The position numbers and the translations under genes are program-made. A model generated the notes under the pieces. That model ran no database searches, was not told the origin of the DNA, and saw only the letters and a program-made list of their open reading frames with translations. DNA of 64,000 bases from Cercophora sp. LCS_1 (lineage: Eukaryota; Ascomycota; Sordariomycetes; Sordariales; Lasiosphaeriaceae), in assembly GCA_036250225.1 (NCBI GenBank), contig JAPZLL010000005.1:434001-498000 (forward strand), written 5' to 3'. Position 1 is the first letter of the stretch; each line of letters starts with the position of its first letter. Of the stretch, positions 56,622 to 64,000 are shown in pieces.

Positions 56622-57974
56622 ATGGCCGCGGCTCCTAACGGCGGTGACCGGCCGCAACCGCAAATTCAGCCATGCCGTTACAAGGTTGGCAAGACGTTAG
56701 GCGCAGGGTCATACTCAGTAGTGAAGGAATGTGTCCACATTGACACAGGACGATACTACGCCGCCAAGGTCATCAACAAGCGCTTGATGGCCGGCAGAGA
56801 GCACATGGTTCGTAAATCATCAACCCCTGTGGGCTACGTCTCCTGACACTGTCGATAACAGGTCCGCAACGAGATTGCCGTTCTCAAAAAGGTATCGATG
56901 GGTCATCAAAACATCCTCACCCTTGTTGACTACTTCGAGACCATGAACAACCTCTACCTGGTTACGGACCTCGCCTTAGGCGGCGAGCTATTTGACCGCA
57001 TCTGTCGCAAGGGGTCCTACTATGAGTCGGACGCTGCTGACCTGATCCGTGCCACGCTCTCCGCCGTCGCGTACCTCCACGACCACGGCATCGTCCACCG
57101 GGACCTCAAGCCCGAGAATCTCCTCTTCCGCACGCCTGAAGACAACGCCGACTTGTTGATTGCAGACTTTGGGCTGTCTCGAATTATGGATGAAGAGCAG
57201 TTTCACGTACTCACCACGACATGCGGCACACCGGGTTACATGGCGCCCGAGATCTTCAAAAAAACAGGGCACGGTAAACCAGTTGACCTGTGGGCCCTTG
57301 GTGTCATCACGTACTTCCTGCTCTGCGGGTATACCCCGTTCGACCGTGATTCAGACTTTGAGGAGATGCAGGCCATTCTAAATGCCGACTACTCCTTCAC
57401 TCCCTTAGAATATTGGCGGGGCGTGTCTGATTCTGCCAAAGACTTCATCCGGCGATGCCTAACCATCGACCCCATGAAGCGAATGACTGCACATGAAGCA
57501 CTGCAGCACCCGTTCGTTGCAGCTTGGGCGCGCAGCGCTGGTACTGACGATAACAAGGGCGCCAACCTGTTGCCTACCGTGAAGAAAAACTTCAATGCGC
57601 GGAGGACGCTGCATGCGGCTATCGATACGGTCAGAGCAATCAACAAACTCAGAGAGGGGCAGTTTATGAATGGCGGGAAGAGCAAGGAACCAGCGAGAAA
57701 CGCTGCTGTCCCGAGTGCTCAGCGGCAGCAGGACGGCGCAGGGTTGCCAATTCCCGGGGATGCGCACAAGGAAGACAGCGGTATTTCGATGGGAAGCAAC
57801 GCAAGCGCGAAGGACAGCGGATATGGCACGCAGGGGGAGACTGATGCTGCGGGCGATACAGCCATGGACGACGCACCGCCCATTGGGGTTCCAGCAAGTT
57901 TGAGGCCTGGAAACGAGGCAAACCGGGTGGTGGAAACGAGCAAGGGACTTTGGAGCGGGTTTGGAAGACGATGA
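56622..57974 (+). CDS. Ca2+/calmodulin-dependent protein kinase (CaMK I/II type)
   Basis: Two exons (56622-56807 and 56862-57974) with a 54-nt intron (donor GTTCGT) give 432 residues. The Ser/Thr kinase domain spans about 20-285: glycine loop LGAGSYSVVKE, catalytic Lys49 (YYAAKVINK), HRDLKPEN with Asp143, DFG with Asp164, activation-loop TTTCGTPGYMAPE, and DLWALGVITYFLLCGYTPF. A basic amphipathic stretch follows (about 302-325, VKKNFNARRTLHAAI), where CaM kinases hold the autoinhibitory and calmodulin-binding segment. The tail is low complexity with SGISMGS/DSGYGTQG repeats that could be phosphorylated. The activation-loop Thr suits phosphorylation by a CaM-kinase kinase. Fungi usually have several CaMKs; which paralogue this is I cannot tell. 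Confidence 0.92.
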
Positions 57975-60953
57975 TACATGGACTTCGACGGCGAGGCAGT
58001 TGACGGTAGTTCGGGTATGCCAGAGCGACGGCATGACACAGCGCGCGGGCGATGGCGATGGCGATGGCGGAATGGCGCAACGGACTTATATACGACGGAT
58101 TGAACGAAGAAATGATTGGGTGGATGGCTTCTCATATCCCTTTGGTCGGTTTTGCATCACCTTTCAACCCAAATACCTGATAGTCTTGAGTTTTCTCGGT
58201 TTATGTTGCTCGACTGCTTTTCGATGCGATTTAGCTAGGGAGTCCGAAATCTTTAGTCTTCTCTCGTTCGCAAACTTGGCTCAACCGCTGGTCGCTAATT
58301 GAGCTCCCGGAACCGCAGAAACGCTTTAAATGAGCAAGCTAAGTTTGCTACAAAGAATCTGCTCAACATCGCAGCCATCCACGCTGGATCGCCCCCGATT
58401 GCGGTGGTGTGACAGGATGCTCCCGCGCTAGCCTTTCCGGTGCAAGCGCAGAAGTAGCCGCAGCGCGGAGGGAGCGCTCTTGCCGGAGCCGCGCTCGGTG
58501 TTTGAAGAACCCGAGCCCGTGAGCTCAAGTCCGGAGCGTCACCGGTGAGGACGACCGGCACCATCGGAGATGAAATTACAGGACCAAAAAATAGTACAGG
58601 ACTGACCGATCGCTCTCCCCCCCCGTTGAGGATGTGCTTCGCAACTAACCGCCGGACACAAGGCAACGGACGACAGAGCCACATAACATCCACGTTGAGG
58701 CAGTGGTGGAAACATTATGAACGTTGGCAATTGGGATCGCAGGGTCATAAAAGGTAATCGTTCTTGTTCAAATGAAATCTTGGGGGGCGCTGGATGAAAT
58801 TTGACGCCAACCTAATAAGCTTGGTTGCATCCGACCCTTCCGCACGTCTCAAAGCCTCTGAGGTCATTGGCGGCTCCAGCCCTCCACTGGAGGCTGGTGG
58901 TGCAAGGCAGACCGTCATGTGGCCGGGTGCCCTTGGGCATGGTCACAGTCCTGTGCTGAATGTGTTGAAAATTCGGGTGATGGCTGAGGGCCCCTCGAGG
59001 CAGGCCCTTGGACAATACCGTCCCATCCCTCGGGTCGCTGTCCTCGTGACCATCACTGAGCAACACAGAAAGACAATGCCAGAATCCAGGCAGTTCTCCC
59101 ATTTGCCGTGATCCTCCGATACCTATCTCTCCGCGAACAAAAGAGAAGGAGGAGGGTGTAGGTCAGGGTGCACACATATGCAAGTAAGGTATGGACAACA
59201 CTCATCGTTGTATTGGACGACGAAGTGCAGGTCGCGATGTCGCGTGCCTCATCGTCACCAGACACCCAACTTGAGGCGACCGCACAGCTGGTTATCTTTA
59301 AGTGGGTCGCTACCCGAGTACCGGTACCAACCTCAGAGAAACTGGTCGCTTTCGGGTTCGCCAGTGGCTCGCTTCATTGTGGGTGTGCGACAGGCTGCCA
59401 GCCCGCCCTAAAACATGCTGCGCTCGACTAATTGGCGACCCATCCTAGATCCATCTGTGCACGAAGCATCATAACAGAACAGGCATTCCTGGTCTGTTGA
59501 AATTATTTTGAAATTATTTCACAATAGTTTGCTCCATCAAACTGATCTGGTACTGCCTTTTTTCTTTCATTTCTAGGTGATCATAAGAGCAGAACACAGC
59601 CGTTTGACACAATCAATCACCTTCTCCTAGGGAACTGTCTTCGTCGAATCACCTTCAGAACTTCCCGAGGTTTCCGAGGTTTCCGAACGCGAGATCAACA
59701 CCAGGATCATGACCTTACCCCAGTTCGCGGGGTGTGAAAGGCCTGACAGGTCCACGATCAAAAGATGCGGTCGCTTTACGATAGCCGGTGCGATTATATA
59801 GATACATGGGAATATTTGTCTCGTTCGCCTTCTCAAATCTGTCCTGTTCAAGATCATGGTTTGCTGCTGAGGGAAGTGAAAACTGCTCGTCGAGTTGCAC
59901 AGACAGATAGCCTGCCACATATCGCGGATCGCAAGCCAATAGCCGAGACTTGGCGGTAGTTGGACTCCGGATAACACGGATACCCCAGTGTGACCCAAGG
60001 ATTCTTTCCCTTGCAACAGGCGAGCAGCGCCGAGGGTGGAGCGCGTCGACGTCTTTGGCTCTGCGACGTTCAAGGTTAGGCCAATGTCACTGCCGAGCAC
60101 TGGCAGGTGGTCGCCGACAGATCCGTTTCGCAGTCTCCTCAAGCCACGGGGATTTGTGTTTGGCGTGGGTAACTGTTTCTCTGTATATTACTGATTGTGT
60201 TGGTCGTCAAGTCGAAGCGCAAAGAGGCACGCAGCGCATCGATTTTTTGGCCCTCGTTGCCAAAAGGAAAAAAGTCGATCCCGATCGACTCCACTTTGAT
60301 TGTTCGTAGCGCTTGGGTGGGGCGGGGTCCTGGAAAAGTAGAGTGACATGAGAGCGCGGGTGGGAGGTGCTTCCCGTCCGTCTCCGCAACCAGCCAGCGG
60401 CGGGGCGGATTTTGCTGCGAAAGGGAGGAAGGGATTGAAAGACGCTCTTCCCTCGGGTTTTGCGGATTCCATTCATCTGATTATTCAGACTTGGCTTGCT
60501 TGGCTCATGCAGTTGATACCCACTCGTTCAAGGAGGGTTGAGACTTTGCGCCTTTCGTCCCTTCCCATATGAAAGCAGTCCCATTCCCGCCAACTGCCTT
60601 TCCAACGACTGCCGCCACCACCACGGCAGGGAGTGAACTGTCTCCCGCTTCCGCCCGCTGAAAGCCACAGTTACCGCCCCCTTTTCCCACGCCCTTGAAG
60701 ACATCATCAACGCAATTCAGTCCTTTAAATAGTAGAAGGGAAAAAACTGGAAACGGGGGACGCGAGCTCCTCAATAACCAGTGGGTAGGGCTCAGCAAAA
60801 GTCGCCCACGGCATGCGCTTGCATCGACGATAGCATTATCGAAATCCGAACTCCCGTCGATTCCTTGGCGCCCATCCACCTCAGCGGCCACCTCCGTCCC
60901 TCGTTTGACGGGTTTCCGGGTGAATTCATATTCTCCCGATTCCTCGATTCGCG
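57975..60953. other. 3-kb gene-poor region, CaM kinase to AUR1
   Basis: No coding region with a recognisable domain. It contains a gatggc hexamer microsatellite (58051-58069), a gaggtttcc duplication near 59665-59685 and an inverted repeat at 60274-60289. The last few hundred bases are presumably the AUR1 promoter and leader. The longest minus-strand frame (59627-60142) shows no family resemblance. Confidence 0.5.
60274..60289. repeat. inverted repeat GTCGATC-CC-GATCGAC upstream of AUR1
   Basis: Perfect 7-bp arms flank a 2-nt spacer, about 665 nt before the AUR1 start. The form suits a dimeric DNA-binding protein, but no factor can be assigned. Confidence 0.4.
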
Positions 60954-62453
60954 ATGCAGGAATTCTCCGCCGCTCTCCCTCAACCAAAGGCGAACTTACT
61001 GCCATTCGCCTGGCCACTTTCCCTGAACCTTGCGCAGCTCAACCCGATTCCTCACAAATATCGCCCATCGCGGAAAGCCCGGATGCGGTTACAAAAGATC
61101 AAATCGAACCCCGGCGCACAGTCCAGCGACGATGTGATTCGGCTGAAAACCTCCTTCAATGTCTGGGAGAGCATAACGGCCTTGCGGTGGCGGAGATGGA
61201 CCGTCTACGATCTTCAATATCTCGTCACACTCGGCTACATCATCTTTTCCCTCTGTATCCTGCCGTCAGCACCTTTGACAAAGACAGGCGCAATGATCGT
61301 GCTGGGTATCCTCCTGTTGATGCCCATCACCCGCCAGTTTTTTTTGCCGTCCCTGCCAATATGGACGTACCTATTATACTTTTTCTCGAGTCGGTATGTT
61401 GTGACAATGCTAAAATTCCCTAGTTCTCGTGTGCTGACAGACGACAGTTTCATTGCACCTGAGTACCGCCCTCACATCTGGGTCAAGGTCCTTCCAGCGC
61501 TCGAGAACGTACTCTACGGTGCGAATCTTTCCAACATTCTCTCGGCGCACACCCACCCCATTCTCGACGTCCTAGCTTGGATCCCTTACGGCGTCGGCCA
61601 CTTTGCGCTCCCGGCTATCTGCTGCGCTGTTCTCTTCCTCTTTGCTGCCCCGGGAACGACCCCCGTGTTCGCACGTGCCTTTGGGTACATGTGTATGCTC
61701 GGCGTAACCATCCAGCTCATCTTTCCCTGTACCCCGCCATGGTACGAAAAGGCACATGGGCTCGAACCGGCGCACTACGGCATGGAGGGATCACCGGCTG
61801 GACTGGCACGCGTCGATGAGCTGTTCGGTGTTGACATGTACACAACCAGCTTCACTACGGCACCTTTGCCATTTGGCGCATTCCCTAGCTTGCACGCCGG
61901 GAACGCGGTGATCGAGGCTCTTTTCATGCAGTATTGCTTCCCCCGGTTCCGGCCATTCTTCATGTTCTATGTTGCATGGATCTGGTGGGCCACCATGTAT
62001 CTCAACCATCACTATGCGATCGATCTCGTTGGGGGTGCGCTCGTCTCAGCCGGCGCATACTATATCGCTAGGGTTAAGTGGTTGCCGAGGCCACAGCTGG
62101 ACAAGACGACGCGATGGGAGTATGAGTATGTTGAGTTCGGCGACAGACCAAGGAGTGTCGACGAAGAATGGGGTTATGGCCACGCGAACGGTTATGGTCT
62201 AGGCCTCCTCGAGAGGAGGGGCATGGGTGATAGTGATGAATGGACACTGGGAAGCAGCTCCAGTTTCGAGTCGATGAGCCGCGGGGATACAGTTTCGGGT
62301 AGCGCAAGCAGCACGCCAGGGATTCTCAGCCCCAAGACTCCCGACGACGACTTCCGCCATGTGGTAGTAGGGATGACGCCACAGGGAGAGGTATGGAACG
62401 GGGACCGGATCGGACTGGAGAGTGAGCTAAGCGAGGTTGTGGTTGTGAGGTGA
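60954..62453 (+). CDS. AUR1: Inositol phosphorylceramide synthase Aur1
   Basis: Two exons (60954-61393 and 61448-62453) give 481 residues. Aur1 transfers phosphoinositol from phosphatidylinositol to ceramide in the Golgi; it is essential in yeast and the target of aureobasidin A. The family start of the core RRWTVYDLQYL precedes several membrane helices. LPALENVLYGANLSNILSA follows the intron. The PAP2-type catalytic residues are His296 (FPSLHAGN), His335 and Asp339 (NHHYAIDLVGG); the spacings of 39 and 4 equal those of yeast His255/His294/Asp298. The Ser/Gly-rich cytosolic tail (DEWTLGSSSSFES) is typical of filamentous fungi. The 54-nt intron is in frame and stop-free; its removal restores FFSSRFIAPEYRPHIWVKV. 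Confidence 0.95.
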   Translation: MQEFSAALPQPKANLLPFAWPLSLNLAQLNPIPHKYRPSRKARMRLQKIKSNPGAQSSDDVIRLKTSFNVWESITALRWRRWTVYDLQYLVTLGYIIFSLCILPSAPLTKTGAMIVLGILLLMPITRQFFLPSLPIWTYLLYFFSSRYVVTMLKFPSSRVLTDDSFIAPEYRPHIWVKVLPALENVLYGANLSNILSAHTHPILDVLAWIPYGVGHFALPAICCAVLFLFAAPGTTPVFARAFGYMCMLGVTIQLIFPCTPPWYEKAHGLEPAHYGMEGSPAGLARVDELFGVDMYTTSFTTAPLPFGAFPSLHAGNAVIEALFMQYCFPRFRPFFMFYVAWIWWATMYLNHHYAIDLVGGALVSAGAYYIARVKWLPRPQLDKTTRWEYEYVEFGDRPRSVDEEWGYGHANGYGLGLLERRGMGDSDEWTLGSSSSFESMSRGDTVSGSASSTPGILSPKTPDDDFRHVVVGMTPQGEVWNGDRIGLESELSEVVVVR

Positions 62454-64000
62454 CAAGACCCACTGGGCAGCTCACACAGACTAACTCGGGAAGACCCCCA
62501 TCTGGATGATGGCTTTTCTCCTCGATCGGGCTTACCGGCTTTGATCGATGCAGTCTTACAACATCTGCCGCTTCGTTACAACACCGCCGACGTGAACAAA
62601 TCATTGTTCCTCTGGCGGCTCACTCTCGCTTTCGGCGTTATTGATTCCTTGGAAAGCGGCAAGCATCGGGCGATATCTTCGCATACCTTCCCTCGTTTTT
62701 CTTACTATGCATAATCGGCGGCATAGCGGTGGCGCTCAGACGATCGTTTTCGGCATATACCTCCTTCGGCCCAATCAACCTAGACGCATCACTCCCTTCT
62801 TTATCCAGGTTAGTGGGGTAGAAGTGTGCTTGTTAGGGAGGGCGGAGAGGTTGGACTGGGTTTTGTTATGGGTTGGATGATACCAATTGGATGAAGCGAG
62901 GTCCACATCGTAATGATAATTCTATACCCGGGGCTGGTGTATGTGCTTGGAGAGGGATATCTGACGATGGTGATGATGATAAGACGGGTTTCATGATGGT
63001 TGGCGGCAACGGTTCCGGCGGGAGAGGGCACAACTGTAATATACCGGTACCCAAATAATTGTACACGCATCTTCGCGGTCATTTTCAAACAAGTAGCGAG
63101 TATGCGGTGGTCGCGTTTGGGCGAGAGACAACTTGCTTAAGGGGTGAGGAAAGCCTCGGGGTGGGGGTGGTGGATATCTATCAGGTGAGTCGCGTCAGCT
63201 CTCGGTCTGACTAAGCCGCAAATCGACATCGAAACTTTCAACGGACACTTGGGCAAAGGCAGGTAGAAGGGCGCCGCCAATGCTCGGCCGCAATACGTCT
63301 GTAGCTTGTATTGTGCAACCTGCCGATTCTCCCGTAGATTATGCTTGCCTCTGAACGAATGCATTGTGTTCCAGCCGACTTGGCAAGCGAACAAAAGAAG
63401 AAAACGAGGCAAGAGGCTGTCAGGATGCCAACAGAATCAGGCGGACAACCGTCAACCCGCCTCATGAAGGTCACCACCGCTCTTGCTTCTCATACCTGCT
63501 GCGAGGCTCATAGGGGTCAGACTTTTCTCACTGTTGCTTGTCAGCGCCTGGGCTGTTAGGAAGTGGAGCTCAATGTCTAGAGCGGCCACACTTGCCACAA
63601 ACTTATAGCTGGTCAAGAGGTTGGGGATCGAAGAGACAGTGTCATTCGCTATCTACCAAGTGAAGGAGGGCCCCGACTGCATACCGCTACCAGATTCCCC
63701 AGCAATCCCGACTATCTATGTGTTACCAGGGCTTGATCGTCTGCATGACAGTTTCGGTGGCCCAGATAATCAGATGTTGAGTCTGGGATCGAATGACAGG
63801 CAACCCGCAGCGCTCCTTCTCTCAGCCAGCACTTTGCACTTTGCGGAACGAGTCCATGCCTTCCGAAGGAAACAAAAACCCCTCTCCAACCCGACAAACA
63901 GATTTTGTTCCCATATGTTCTGTGAGACATCCAATTAACGTCTACAAGAACACATCTCCCAAACTCCTGGACCAAACCGCCCAAATAGTAAACAATATGG
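62454..64000. other. 3' flank of AUR1 and gene-poor end of window
   Basis: I see no gene. Frames are short and mutually overlapping, with no domain or splice pattern. A gene could begin beyond 64000. Confidence 0.5.

Noticed and set aside
59627..60142. 171-codon minus-strand frame in the gene desert
   Set aside because: No recognisable domain, no typical splice context, and overlapping frames on the other strand; kept only as intergenic.
63621..63938. 105-codon plus-strand frame near the window end
   Set aside because: No conserved motif and no neighbours or splice sites supporting a gene.

Overview
The window looks like a piece of a filamentous ascomycete (Pezizomycotina) nuclear chromosome. 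The evidence is short GT-AG introns (mostly 46 to 75 nt, often with GTAAGT-like donors and CTAAC/CTGAC-like branch sites), compact genes in divergent and convergent pairs, orthologues of typical fungal proteins (Aur1, Utp22, Ski3, Rna14, Nab3, Spt7), a catalytically intact Argonaute, and retrotransposons decayed by transitions in a way that resembles repeat-induced point mutation (RIP). I cannot name the genus.

Positions 1-7591 are an AT-rich nest of dead retrotransposons. A Ty3/gypsy chromovirus lacking its left end keeps one reading frame through reverse transcriptase, RNase H, integrase and chromodomain but is full of stop codons. It ends in a polypurine tract and a 516-bp LTR (5791-6306). 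It lies in a piece of a copia-type LTR, which lies in the chromodomain of a second gypsy element. A complete copia-type LTR (7028-7470) interrupts the last LTR remnant. A cysteine-rich antisense reading frame lies between the gypsy pol gene and its LTR.

Positions 8039-62453 hold 19 protein-coding genes whose exons I rebuilt from splice signals and protein-family conservation: BOL2(-), NIF3(+), VPS51(-), RMI1(+), SKI3(-), UTP22(+), ASF1(-), RNA14(+), an Argonaute(+), a Lgl/Sro7/tomosyn protein(+), SPT7(-), a VanZ-like membrane protein(+), a ferric-reductase/NADPH-oxidase-like flavocytochrome(-), a LETM1-like mitochondrial protein(+), NAB3(-), an ICT1-type release factor(+), KRE33/NAT10(+), a CaM kinase(+) and AUR1(+). 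Every spliced model closes in frame.

Most genes are conserved housekeeping genes and do not form a dedicated cluster. There is a loose RNA theme: Ski3 (exosome cofactor), Utp22 and Kre33 (ribosome biogenesis), Rna14 (3' end cleavage), Nab3 (termination of noncoding transcripts) and Argonaute (RNA silencing). Chromatin (Asf1, Spt7), genome stability (Rmi1), vesicle traffic (Vps51, Lgl/Sro7), sphingolipid synthesis (Aur1) and mitochondrial functions (LETM1-like, release factor) are also present. Large stretches without recognisable genes are 26246-28911 (a pyrimidine-rich leader before Argonaute), 57975-60953 and 62454-64000. I saw no tRNA, rRNA or CRISPR array. I found no strong candidate for an undescribed system; the most unusual items are the antisense Cys-rich frame, the nested decayed transposons, three introns whose retention keeps the frame, and an NCOA5-like domain in the Nab3 homologue.
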